Positions 47,437 through 59,993 of a DNA stretch of 64,000 bases are shown piece after piece. The stretch spans positions 62,001 to 126,000 of the forward strand of contig VDFB02296781.1 in the NCBI GenBank assembly GCA_007258455.2, in the 5' to 3' direction. Within the stretch, counting starts at the first letter, position 1. Every line of letters begins with the position of its first letter. The translations under genes were made by a program, and so were the position numbers. The notes below the pieces were generated by a model. The model worked only from the letters and a program-made list of their open reading frames with translations, had not been told where the DNA came from and did no database searches. The DNA comes from Sequoia sempervirens (taxonomy: Eukaryota > Streptophyta > Pinopsida > Cupressales > Cupressaceae).

Positions 47437-50400
47437 ATTTCACATAGGTCTGTAATAGAAATTGATTTATTTTAATTTCTATTGTGAGTGTAAAACCACC
47501 TTCAAGTTCTATCACATTCCTCCATTATTCAAGCTATTTGAATAAAAAAGAAAGTGGACAGAATGTACAAGAAATCATCACATTCACGAATGGACACAAT
47601 AAATCATGAATTATGTACATCTTTTATTGTATACTTCATGAATGCTTCCACTTTTCACATGAATGTTTCTAGACTAGTGGTTCATGAATTGTCCTCCTTG
47701 AATGGTTCCTCTTTTTACAATTGGTTCCAATAATACTAAATATTATGACAAGGTTCTAATGACTTCTGTATTCTTAATCAAGGCGAAGATATTCAACACA
47801 TTTTATAAGCTTTCCCTTCTTGTATTGATGTGTACTAAAGTAATTGTAGCGTTGAGTGTTGCATTGTGCAGAATACTTTTGTCAACCTCCTTTCAAATTA
47901 ACATCTCCTTCATCTAGGAGGGCAAAGGAAATTGAAATTTAGGTCTATTGCTTTAATTTTTTCTTTAGACTCAAGCAAGAAAGATTTCATATGCTTGTGA
48001 TATGTCTCTCATTTAAAGAGTAATACAAGATTTCCACACTAACCAGAACCTCAACAAGTGAACACATTTTAGATGTTATTAGTGTCAATGGAAAGCTTCT
48101 TGCACTAATATGATCTGCCTCAAATTAGTGCCATTTATTCACACATTAGTATCATTTATTTTTATCACATAAATACTTAGAAATAATAATAAATATTGAC
48201 ATTTTTTTTTGTCTATCACAATGAAATAATTCACGATATGATGTAATCACTAGATTTTAGAGGGTTTTCATGTTATTCTAAAGTTCCTTCTAGTGATAAT
48301 ATATAGACTACTTTCATGCTTTGGGTATGTAGCAATGGTCAAGTTTGTAACATGCATTTTGATGGATGTCTTGATGGTCCACAATGGCATGCTTGAGATT
48401 TAAGATAAAGTGGCTATTATGTTAAAGTCTTGAATAGGAGATTATATCCTTTAGAATTATAAGATCCATTTTATTTTATATGCTCTTGTACTTCTCTTTA
48501 GGTAGAAGCTGTGCTAAACCTTACATATGGTAACCTATTGTACTTACAAAATTGCTTAGAAACTTGGAGGCCATGTTATCTTTGTGTGACTGCATAAGAT
48601 TAGAATGAGTCTTTCAATTGAATGATGCACAAAAATTCACATGATGTAATCATCTTGAAGAAAATCAAAATATGTGTTAATCAAGTATACGAACATTAAA
48701 GTGATGCAAGAGCATCTAGGTGCAAAGGCAATCCTGCACACCAAAAAAAATATGTATTTTATTCTCCTTTGATTTTTGACTTTGGTTGTGGTCTTGAAGG
48801 CATGATTTATTTTTAAATTGTTCTCTCCACATGCTCCTTCAATATCAAATTGTTTTACACTTGGTTGAACAATTAAATTGAATTTGGATTTTTTTTTGGT
48901 GCTTGAAATAGATTTTATTCAAAATTTAAATGTCAGCACTAAATCCCATGAGCTTAGACATGAATTTTCAAATTTTGACTCCTTTATAACTCTCGTGAGT
49001 TTGAAAATTATTTTTCATCAGTGTTGGAATCTTTAGGGTGTAAAGGCTTGAGGTAGTGGAGGTGCAAGAATAAGATAATGCATGTTAATTAAGGAAAATA
49101 ACAAAAACTTATCATGATAGAACAATTAAGGGGTTGAATGCATGAATCTCATTCCCAAAATGAAGGATGTAGAGGTTTGAAAGGCATTTTTGGGAGAGGA
49201 AGATTTTCTGGGTTGTAATTGTGAGACTAAGTCTCAGTAAATTGGGCATAACTTTCTTACATCAAAACAAAATTAAAAAAATCAAAATGTTCTGGAAAGA
49301 TGAGAAGTAGACACATAAAACCCAGAAACTATTTTAGAAAATTCATTCAAATGAGGGAGTAGTGAAAGCAAGAAAGAGATGGGTTTAAGAAGCTCTGAGA
49401 CACAAAAGGAGAGAAAAATCAAGTAGAAGTGTGAAGGAGAGCATCTGGGCACCCCATTCTCCATGATCAAAAGTTGGAAAGGTGATGTTGTTCCTATTTT
49501 GATAATGTTTGTAGTTGATTTCTGAGTTTTGTAAATCATATTTGTAAAAGTTGAAGGAATTATTGACTGTAGATTATTTCAAGGAGGATTTGATTTTTTC
49601 AATGTGTTGTTGAAATTGAATATTTAAAATAATTTCCATTGAACTTTTATTTATGAGAATGGATTTTATGTTATGGCTGCTTGGATGGGTTGTTTGAAAA
49701 AACCCCTTATCCTTGACTGCATCAAATTTGGGAAGTGTTAGAATAGTTGATTGGTAAGAAGAGTTGAAATAAGTTTGTAAACGTTATCCTCCAATACAGG
49801 TTAAGGCTAGGTAGAAGGAACACAAGAGAGAGGTGTGTCTTTTAGAAATCATTTATTGGGTAGAGGATAAGAAAAAGTGAGTTTGTTGTAGGGAGGACCT
49901 GTGACTATAGAGGGTTGATACCCTGAATTGAGAGATATTGTTGCAAGGAGGACTTGTAACTGCAAAGGGACCTGTGAGTCTCTAAAGATGACTTTCAAGA
50001 AGAGGATAAGATGGGTCATGAGAAGGCCTATGAGGATTTTACCTAAAGAATAATGGAAAGAAAATAGGTTTACAAAATGGGCTATTGAAGAATTAAAGAA
50101 GATTGAGACTAGAGTGGAAGCCTCAAAAAGATATTACTTTCCTGATAAATTTGTGATTAAAAAAAAGAACAAAATTATAGTGCAATGAAACATAGATTTT
50201 TGGGACCCGAATGTTGCTCTTACACTCCTAGGGTTTTTCACCTAAAAGGAGAGAGATTGGGTCCAAAAATGCTTATATAACACTCAAATTAGGATGTGTG
50301 TGATGTGATATGATGTAAATGGAGTTAACTAAATGCAATAGATTAATCTAGGTGACTGAAAATGAATGCAAAAATGTAATTATAACTATGTTTAAAAACA

Positions 50401-50460
50401 CATTGCGATATGCAAAAAACTATGTAAATGGAGAAATTATGCAAAGAAAAAAAGTACAAG
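47437..50460. other. 3 kb with no recognisable gene
   Basis: Noncoding, AT-rich. At about 48695-48745 a GATGCAAGAGCATC...GGCAATCCTGCA block resembles 62880-62930, suggesting a shared LTR-type repeat. The rest shows no repeats or frames I can support. Confidence 0.5.
48690..48755 (+). repeat. LTR-like block shared with 62875-62935
   Basis: AGTGATGCAAGAGCATCTAG and GGCAATCCTGCACACC correspond to GATGATGCAGGAGCATCC and GGCAATCTTGCATCACC in the second copy, same orientation. Confidence 0.55.
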
Positions 50461-52733
50461 GATAAATCTGAGTGCACCTGGATGAAATGTGATGTTTCTG
50501 GATTATTTTTTTATGCTGGTGAAATTCACTGATTTTTCACAGTGGGACTCATTCACCCAGGGTGGCAAACCAGTGCACCTATTGGTGAAAAATTGTCGGG
50601 AGTTGGTTTCTATTTGTCGGGCTCTAAAATCTGACAAAACTCAAGTTTCTAGTCCTAAGGTGGGAATCATTCACCATAGGTGGTGAATCAGTCCTCCCAA
50701 AAATTTCTAAAAAACTAGGAGAGGGTGAAGTCACAATAGTGGTTTACAATTTGATGGAGGAAGGAAATTTGAGAAAAAAGGACCCCATGGCAAAAAAAAT
50801 GGTTTTAGGGGTTCAACCAAATTAGGGTTCAAGTGACCCCTTTAATTACTGGGCCACATTTCCCACCCAAAAAAAAAAAGAAAAATGGAGATTGAAGGGG
50901 GTTTGAATGAACCCTGGTTTGAACGAACTCCCCTTATTCCTCATTCTCCCCCTTAAACACAAAAAAATCTAAATTTTTATGCTTCAAAGCTTAGATTGAG
51001 GATGAAAATGGAGGAGTCTTCACAACCCAACTAGAATCAGGTAGTATAATTTTAATATGTTTTGGTTTTATTATGTATTTGTTTTTTTTAGTTTTATTGA
51101 ACATAGGTTTTTCATTGAAAATAAAGGTCTTTATTCTGCACATGTGGAAAAATAGCAGATTATAAAAAAAAAAATCAAAAATTATATGAGTGCACTAGAT
51201 ATTGAAATCCTTGATCCAACCAAAAAAAAATGATATATACAAAAAAAGTTACACATTATACGGTCATGCTATGTCTGAATTGTAATTGGTTTGACTTAAA
51301 AATTTGATTAAAGAAAAAATATTCAATAAAAAACTATCTAACCAAGTGGAAGCACTAGATATCAGAGTTACAAATCTAAATTTGAAAGAACTAGAATTTT
51401 AACCTTCATGGAAAAAAAGTTATGCATTATACAGTGTGCGCCACTTTTTTAAAATGTTGTTTTATGAAAAAAAATCAATTTTCATGGGAGATGGAAAAAG
51501 AAGTACAATCTGATTCCAAATTTTTTGAAGAGAACATTTTTAGAATCTACAGACAAAATGTGACAAGACTCTAGTTTGCATCATCTTCAAATTACTCACG
51601 GTTTAGCCGCTATTGGTGCCTGATTGTGAAGATTTAGTTAAAAATAATAATTTTATTGTCTAGTTTGGCCAAAAAATTGTAAACCACTATTGTGGGATCA
51701 CCCGAGACAACTTTGCAACACCAGATCTGGGAATTTCTACTTGTTAGGTTGCCAAAGTAAAATCTGCAAAAAATAGACAAATAACTCTCTCTAAGCTTAA
51801 AATTGACTCAAGTTGACTTGAAGCACCTAGTTGAATTGAAAATCACTCTTCAACACTTAATATAACCTATCAAATCTGCAAACAAAGGGCTGTAAACAAA
51901 CACGTAATAGGGGAAAAATAATTAGGGATTAGTGAATAGGGGTTTTCCTTGGTCAAAACCCACTTTTGGTAATTAAACCCTTAAAAAGATAATGAAATGC
52001 AAGAGAAAGATAAACTAATAACATGCAAGTGCTATCAACTCACCTAACTCTTGATGATGCAGGTTTGAAGTAATGTCAATGGCTACTTCAAAGTGCTTGA
52101 ATTGATGATGTAGAATGTTTGAATGCTTGAGGTTGCTTGAATATGATATGTGAATGTTGGAGGATTTAAACTGAGGTGAAAAACACTTATTTATACAATT
52201 CTTGTGCCTTAGTATCCATCCATGTCTCATCACAGTTCGACATCAAGTGATTTGGAATAAAATTCCGAAAGGAAATTTGAAATATTTTGAATTTGGGGCT
52301 AAGGTAGACTCATTCGCCACCCATGGAAAATGAGTCCCACCTAGGACCTAAAAACATGTGTAAGGTAAAATGTTCTATTTAATGTTGTTTGTCAGGATAA
52401 CATTCAAAAATACACTTAATTAATTCATATGAGGGCATAAAGGGACAAAATAAAGCATGAGAAAGGTGTAAATAGTGAAAATATGTCTAGAAGAGCGTGA
52501 AAGCTTGTTATAAGACTTTACAACACTTCAAAATAGGACTTGTTGATGTGTAAAAAGGTGGTTTTAGGTGAAATGTATTAAATAGAGTCTAGAAGAATGT
52601 AGAAATTTCTTACAACACTTCACAACACCTTCACAAGACATCGTTCTTTAAATTTTAGTACCTAAATAAGCATGTTCAAGCCATGTTACAACATAAAATC
52701 AAAGCAACATAGTTCCAACACCATGAAACAAGA
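50461..52733. repeat. Noncoding repeat region with a palindromic motif in three copies
   Basis: A motif of GGTGGGACTCATTC...CACC type is present near 50542-50580, 50658-50697 and, inverted, 52308-52352 (GACTCATTCGCCACCC then GAATGAGTC-like half). In addition CACAATAGTGGTTTACAATT at 50732-50753 recurs inverted at about 51675-51697. These inverted pairs suggest a decayed element of 1-1.8 kb. No gene. Confidence 0.5.
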
Positions 52734-52833
52734 NNNNNNNNNNNNNNNNNNNNNNNNNNNNNNNNNNNNNNNNNNNNNNNNNNNNNNNNNNNNNNNNNNN
52801 NNNNNNNNNNNNNNNNNNNNNNNNNNNNNNNNN
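52734..52833. other. Assembly gap (100 N)
   Basis: Exactly 100 Ns, the conventional size for a gap of unknown length. The copy of the 3520-3662 repeat ends abruptly at its right edge. Confidence 0.99.
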
Positions 52834-52985
52834 TTTTGTGATTACTGTAGCTTGTGTAAGAGGCCCCATGGATACTGTTGTAATTATAGGATGCATGAAT
52901 AGGGGGTAGGATGAGAAATAAAGAAGGTATAGCTTATGTCCTCAAGAGTTTTGTGAAGAAAAGCATGTGAAATGAGACGTTCAAG
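52834..52985. repeat. Inverted copy of 3520-3662
   Basis: See 3520-3662. This copy begins directly at the gap and ends near ACATGCTTTTC on the complementary strand. Confidence 0.85.
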
Positions 52986-54059
52986 CCTAGGTTTCAACAA
53001 AATATGTATGGGAGATCTAATTTTATGAATTTTTATCCATGTGCAGACCTAATGGGTTGTTTCTAAACACTGAATATAAATGATATACATACACACACAT
53101 ATGTATGGATGTATGTATGTATATGTATTTTTAAATGTAAATGTAAATACAATTACTGGATGCTCTCCTAGAACAATAAATGGAAAATAACATTAAAGAA
53201 ATATATATCTATGTATATAAATGTGTATTTCTAAATGCAAGTGTAAAAGTAAAGAGCATATGGTTTTGTAGTGTTATAGATACAACATATCCATAAATTA
53301 ATGTAATTGAAATTATAAAGTCTTCAACACATATAATATGAAATTCATCAAACTATTAAAGTAAATAAGAAATAAATGAAAATAGTAAATGCATATGTAT
53401 GCGTATTTGTAAATGTAAGTGTAAAATAAATAAGAATAATGAAAATTATAAAAGAATACAAGGGGAGACCAATGCCTTATTGGGCATATGGAGTCTAATG
53501 AATATCTGCAAATGTGGATTTCAATAATGACAATAATTCAAACTGTCAAGCACAGGAATTGTTTACAACTTGTGTAAATGTGCAAGTGAATAATTGACAA
53601 ACTCTTCTTGAGATAGAATGGAAATTCTAGTTATGTGATTCTTCTTATTAATCTAAGTAACACTTCCCAATTGTTGTGGTTGATTAAAATATTTTAATCC
53701 CAACTTTAGAGAAATGAATAACTAGATCATACATATATAGCAAATGTACAATGATAAATTGAGTATAAAATTGTTATATCAATTTAAACAATAGAGAAGC
53801 ATCAGAATGGAGACAATCAAATAACTACATAAATTTAACAAACAGTTGATACCAAAATCTTAATCCGCAACTTAGATATCTTCATTTACTCCATCACAAT
53901 ACATGCATCTGAGTCTTTGTATATCAAAATTCATTGTCTGCTACAAATGACCTATATGCCATCTATCTGGTGTTTGTATCTTGTCTCTCTTCAAATCTTA
54001 TTTCTCTAGGAGGGTAGTTGTAATCTTGAGTTTTTAGTTCTCTAGGAGGGCTAAACAAA
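52986..54059. repeat. Noncoding, with diverged TGTATTT-AAATG(C/T)AAG tandem units
   Basis: Three related blocks at about 53110-53150, 53210-53250 and 53390-53430, each GTAT-TGTATTT(T/C/G)TAAATG followed by (T/C)AA(A/G)TGTAAA. A (TATG)n stretch lies at 53085-53125. TCTAGGAGGG occurs twice at 54006 and 54041. No gene. Confidence 0.6.
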
Positions 54060-54560
54060 AAAATGAAATTATAGAATAGAACCTTGTAATCGCATTTGAT
54101 GCAGATTCAAATACTAGCCGTCAATCCTTCACTTTGGTCAGATGATCAAACGTCTACCTTCAAAACAAAGTGACATGATCTCCATCATGGCAATAAGGGC
54201 CCACCATACTATGTGTTGCCAAGGAAATCCACGTGGTGCTCACCCGAGATATCGTGATAGATAAATACCTCACAAATTTTGATCACACTATGGCGGGCAA
54301 CCATAGATCTCAACAATCGGTAATCCTGTTCGTTCAACATAGTCGCTAGCTTTGTCATTAACCATCAAGCACCTTTCCTACCAAGATTATAACATATCCA
54401 TTTATTTGAAACACGTGCATCTCATAAATTCTTTAGTAACTTGCTACATAATGTATTAAAACCAAATAAATGTATCAAATTATTTCTATCATCTCTTTGG
54501 CTTCATTAAATGAGACACGTGGCACTCGCCCGTGATATCATGATCAACCAAAATAGTGTG
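54060..54560. repeat. Inverted copy of 1-460
   Basis: Match described at 1-460. Beyond 54480 it continues with a second copy of the CACGTGGCACTCGCCCGTGATATC motif (about 54512-54543), first seen at 54218-54255, so the element has an internal repeat period near 295 bp. Confidence 0.8.
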
Positions 54561-55928
54561 GTGGGTTCATCACGAGATGGTGGGGAATAACTGTGATCAA
54601 ATGATAATTGATATATGGTCATGCAAACTTGTCCCTCTGCAAAATATAAAACATTTATTAAAAGAATGAGAGGTGATCACTAGGCTAATGATAAACAATG
54701 ACATAAGTTATTTTTTAAACAAGGGAGCACAGGACCATCCAAGACTTAAGAAATAATAAAGTTAGGTGAAGGAAATAAAACAATAAATCAAAAGGGGCCC
54801 AACCTAGATGAAGCGATGGGGCTTAAGTTGTTTTGAAAACATCCCCAAAAAGTAACGACCCAAAAGATCCCACCCAAGGCGTAAGATAAACACTAGAGTT
54901 TTACATGAAGAAAAAGGTAAAACCCCAACCTTAGGCTTTTCCCAAACACCATAGATGACCAGAGACATAAGGCAAGATAAAAATGGAACACAAAGAGAAA
55001 ATTTTTGAAGTTCCATCACAAGGAAAGGTCTCCTCCCTTCTTGGTAGTGATAACCTCCTCCAAACACAACCCTTAAAAATTATGAATATAGGAATACAAT
55101 CTTTGAAGAACTCAAAGTTGATTCTCTCCTACCTGATGTAATTAGTCATTTTATCCTTACAAAATTTTATAGTGATTACTAGAGGCACATAGACCAATTC
55201 TTCATAATAGAAGAATTTTATCATACTTTTCTAATGATGGCATTATAAGAAAACCTTAGGTAAAATGAATAATTCCTAGCTAAGTTCTTTAAATCATGTC
55301 CGGTCATATAAGAGAAGACTACTGCTATGTGTACTTGGATACCATGGAGAAAGGATCTTTGGGATCTTTCATCAATCATCCTACCTTAAAACATACCAAA
55401 AGTCTCCTAGGAATTAGACATAGGATGATTTAAGATGACTTAAAAAAAAATTATTGCCAAAGCATAAACTTATGATGACTTAACCAGGCCTAGTACACAC
55501 TCCCTCCCCATTAACCACTTAGACATATGGAAATTAAATGTAAATTTTCTGCTATTTTTAGTCATGTAGGTGTCCAATTAACCACTTGGTGGTGTATCCC
55601 TTCAAGTTTATTTACTTGAATGAAGAGAAAAAGTCCTTTGATTATAATTAGATAATACATTTGAGGCCTTAGTTGTGTAACTGATGGACCATAGTCACAT
55701 TTAACACTTGTTACAAAGTTTGGGAGTTAAAATGTTAAGTAGATTTGATTTATGATGGACACATTTGGATAGTAGTAACAATAATTTGCAATCTATCAAG
55801 ACTTGATTACATTATAACCTATGAAATTCTAGCGATGAAATGATATATTAACCATAATGTCACCTTAGGATCACATCACCATGAAAGAACTTCATCCAAC
55901 ATCCTTATGAGTGTAGGTACCACCAAAT
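54561..55928. other. No gene seen
   Basis: Noncoding. May include the promoter and first exon of the SET-type gene downstream, since that gene's first visible exon begins at a splice acceptor and not at an ATG. Confidence 0.4.
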
Positions 55929-55940
55929 AGGTATTTTTCA

Positions 55941-58900
55941 GATCTATCTTCCTTGAGCAAGGGAAATTCAAGAAGAGAAGAGGAAAGCGAGACATGTATT
56001 TCTAAAAGAAGGAGATCAACTAGAGGTCAAAAGATTAGAAGAAAATTTTGTAAACGCATGGAATTTTTTCTTGCTGAAGGGGGGTCATGTTCTTATGATG
56101 ATGAGAGTATAGGCGACATCGAGGTTCCCTTGAGGTACAAACATCTATGGAAACAATGGGTACCCAAGGAACTTCCTCCAATAAACACTGATTTTTGTGT
56201 CAATGAGAGGATATATCGTATAACACCATCGTCATTACATGGTTTGGGCCTATTTTGCATGGACGGAATAAAGGTCTATTGTGACAAATTTATTGAATTG
56301 ATGGAGTATGTCAGATCCTGTTACAGTTACAAATATTGGATGCAACTGGTTCGATATACAAAAAGTATGTGTAGGTATGCACTGTCAGCAAATTATATAC
56401 AACCTAAAGATAAGGATCAAAATAAAGGAGTGGTTATGTACATTGACAGAAGACCAAAATTATTAGGGAATTTTGTAGGGTTTATAAACAGTACACAACC
56501 TAGGTCAACAAATAAGCAACCCAATTTCATATTTGAGGCACACGAGGGAAACTGTGTATTCGTATGTGTGATAAAATCAATAACTACATGGGAATAGTTG
56601 CTAATTGATTACAATTTGAATCACTTAGTTACAAAAATAATTACTATGGGGGTGGTACGTACTATGTACCATTTTACCCAACCTCCAATTAATGACTCCA
56701 ATATACCATTTTATTCTTATGTTTTTTTTTGTAAGTCTTGGTTTCATTTCAGTAATGTTTTTTTATATTTATTTTTTGTCATAGTGGGACATTGATCGTA
56801 CAGAGAAGGCTCCAGCCCAGAGCACAGATCACAATGTATCTTCAGGAACTTCTACCCAATAGGTTTACCTCATTGTAATTGTACAAATTAGATACGAGAA
56901 AAATGTTTTATTATTATGTTGTATTCATAAATTTATTGGGTTAATTTTGTTAATGTTTTTAATATTGTTGTTACAGTTGATTGATCAGGGAAAGGCACCA
57001 ACAATAGACGAGAGCATCCATAGGGAGGTGCACTCAATATTATGTGATGATGACATCTCTTATTCAACAAACCCTCTCAATATGATAAGGAAGACCCAAA
57101 AAAAATGCAATGAAGAAATCCTTAAGTTGTTAGTCATAGTGCATCAATAGATGAGATAAGAGAGAGGGTTTAAATATTGACTGAGAGATCACAAAACTTG
57201 CAAGTAAGTTGTCATGAGGTCTTTAATTATAACATAAGTTCATTCATGGTTTTATATTTTGTACTCTTTTATGTCATGAACTAAAATAGGTGTTGTTTTT
57301 ACAATATTTTTTACGTCCTCATGATGCTCCTGCCCATGATTAGGGTACTGTAAGTGTTGCCCAAGGAGTAGGGGTTGGTACAAGTGTCCATCCTGATCTT
57401 CCTATGCATACATCACATCATCTGACCCCATCATCCATGCCTATATTATTGTCTAAAATGTTGGCAACACATACCATGCAAGAATCCGTTAGTGCGACCT
57501 CTGGCAGCGAACACATGCCAGAACATGCGTTAGGACATGTACCTGGGGATGCAGAGGCCACTAGTACTGGTGATATTTTAGCAGCATCTCCTAGATCTTC
57601 CCGTATTACTAGTACGGGAACATTGCCGGTCACATTTGTGATGACTGAGGATTTTGTTCCCATAAAGATAGAGAAGGTCCTAGGTACTTTAAAATGTTTT
57701 AATTATTATTATATATAATCCAATTGAAATTTACTTATTGATCACTCTTTTTAGACTATTGATCCCATGATCATTTTGCAGGAAATGATGTTTTTTATAA
57801 ACATCAAAGTGATATTATATTGGAGCTCTTCTAGCCCACCATATGTACACACCCAAAATCAAGATTTAAAAGATGATCTCACTAACCGTTTAGTTGTGGT
57901 CTTCGGTGATAAAACATCCAACCAAACCAAAGTCCTTAAGAAAGCTGGTACCTATCTAAAGTATGTGAGGGACCAATATAGGTCACATTTAGAGAAGAAA
58001 AAAAAGTATGAGTGTCCCCCCATGATTCCAGAGAGGGAGTGGAAGGAACTGGTGTCAGATGGAAAGGAGAACGTTGAAAAGAAAAAAGGAAAGACACCAC
58101 CAGGCCAAGGAAGGTATGTGATACTATCAACAATGTAATTATATACTAACTACTCTTTATTTTTACATAATCTAATGTATTTCAAACTTTTCATAGGCTT
58201 CCTGACACATCAAAGGAAAAAAAGGAAAGACTAGAAAAACATGGGCAACACAAACTTGGCTCTGGTGGTTACATGAAATTAGCTGCATGAATTGTAAGTA
58301 TCAATAAATGAAATATTGTATCCAAATAATAAATTGAAAACAATTTTGGTTTTATCACACCATAGAAGCAAAATTCATGATCTTAAAGCAAAAATGTAGG
58401 GCTCTGAATTTAATAGAGTTCCCATAGAAGAGGACCCGAAGATTGCCTTCCAGCAAGGCTATGGAGCTGTGGCTGAACGCCTATGAGTTTTGACTGGGAA
58501 AACACAATCTTCCACTACATCCGACATGCAGGTAAAAAAAATCTATAAAGTTTATTTAAAATTGAATACTTGTACAATCTATTCAATATTAATTTCTACC
58601 ATAAAGTAATTACATTCCTATTTGTTTTAAACATTCAAGCAATGATAATACTGCACATGACATTGGAATGCAGCTTGGTGAGGGTGGAGCACAACCTGCA
58701 GATGAAGGTCATGGTGTGCATCCTGGTATTTTAGAGCATGTAGAGCGTGATCGACATGTTGAGCATGATCAATCTAGAGAATATCAGGAACATGATGGGC
58801 CCCATCAGGTAAAGAGGACCACTCTAAAGTTCTTTTAAACATATTTAATTTCAATTGGTGTATTAATTAATGTAACCTTTCTTGTTTCAACTTTAGAGCA

Positions 58901-59365
58901 TGTAGAGCGTGATTAACATGTTGAGCATGATCAGGCTAGAGAAGATCAGGAACATGATGTGGCCCCATCAGGTAAAGAGGACCACTCTAATGTTCTTTTA
59001 AACATATTTAATTTCAATTGGTGTATTAATTAATGTAACCTTTCGTGTTTCAACTACAGATTAGGATTTAGAGGCTGTTCAGCATGTTGAGCATGAGTCT
59101 ATAACAAAAGTTTGGGAACATGATGTAGACACATCAGGTAAAGAGAACCACTATAATGTTCTTTTAATTAATGAAATACTTGTAACAATAATAATAAAAC
59201 ATATCAGTTTAACATTTCTTTGTTATTGCAGCAGACCCCCCCTTTTAGTGGCATCCATGTTGTGAGCAGATGACTAGGCGTACATTAAGATCATGAGAAA
59301 AGGGAAGAACAACTAAAGGGGGGACAGATGATTTAGAAAACGATACTCCACTTTATATTTTTTAA
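55941..59365 (+). pseudogene. Multi-exon SET-domain / En-Spm-like composite gene
   Basis: Eleven exon-like blocks with GT/AG borders: 55941-56730, 56786-56860, 56978-57149, 57345-57682, 57782-58113, 58197-58293, 58366-58531, 58640-58808, 58897-58971, 59060-59137, 59232-59365. The first block has no ATG and follows an acceptor. It has a basic SKRRRSTRGQKIRRKFCKR start, then a SET methyltransferase fold: LHGLGLF, ELMEYV, LGNFVGFINST (canonical NHSC lost), QPNFIFEAHEGN, and DYNLN after a G-to-W change and a TAG at 56595. Block 5 (QTKVLKKAGTYLKYVRDQYR, PPMIPEREWKELV) and block 6 (EKKERLEKHGQHKLGSGGY) resemble plant Ptta/En/Spm (Transposase_24) proteins. The tail is acidic, with repeated HVEHD units, and ends TDDLENDTPLYIF. 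Few stops (56595, 56858, 58288 and others). Exon borders are my reading and not proven. Confidence 0.65.
58733..59160 (+). repeat. Tandem exon-intron duplication
   Basis: Three consecutive units of about 163 bp (58733-58896, 58897-59059, 59060-59160), each an exon starting near AGCATGTAGAGCGTGAT / CAGCATGTTGAGCATGA, ending CATCAG, followed by GTAAAGAG(G/A)ACCACT and an intron with TTCTTTTAA. Units 1 and 2 are nearly identical, including the intron; unit 3 is more diverged. Confidence 0.9.
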
Positions 59366-59993
59366 GCTTTGAAAAAGAAAAAGAAAAAAAAAGTGATTGT
59401 AATCATATCATGACAACCATATTTTTCATAATATGTAAAAACTGAAAGAATGAATATTATATGTTAATGAATGAATGTGAATATGTTAATTAATGAATGT
59501 TATATGTTAATGAATGAATGTTATATGTTATTAATAGATGAATGGATGGTTAATGTTATATGATTGGGTATGGGGAATTGAGAGTGATGTGAGGGGGTGG
59601 GGGGAAGGAGAGGGTCCAAATGAGCTTCCACCATCGCGTGGTTGGCCATGTTAAGTAGATAATATTAAACTATTATCGAAACAAAGAGAAGCTCAATAAG
59701 GTAATGCACTTTTTAATATAAGAAATGCATTGTTTGAAGCATCAAAATAATATGCAAAGATGAAAGAAAGTGCTAACTTTTCACTATGGTGGTAGAAAAA
59801 TGATTCTATACCCTGAATCCATGCTTTGCATCATAATTTGAAGTTGTTTACATTCCAATGTTCTAAGTTTAGTTTGTTTGTATGGATTTGTATGAATACC
59901 ACATTGTGTTGTGTGTGGATTTGGTTTCAAAGCTCTGTTTCTTATGTTTTTAGTGGTGACATAACTCTAAAATTTGACTTTTGTGCATAATAG
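59366..59993. other. No gene; intron-like upstream of RPN8 exon
   Basis: Noncoding. ATGAATG / TTATATGTTAATGAATGAAT words repeat at 59446-59540 (simple tandem). From about 59800 the T-rich sequence could be intron carried along with the RPN8 exon. Confidence 0.5.

Noticed and set aside
52672..52902. ORFs on both strands crossing the N gap
   Set aside because: They depend on Ns being read through; the flanks are copies of the 3520-3662 repeat and unrelated noncoding DNA.
54804..55067. 87-codon minus-strand ORF
   Set aside because: Hydrophobic frame without motif, homologous context or promoter; a chance ORF.
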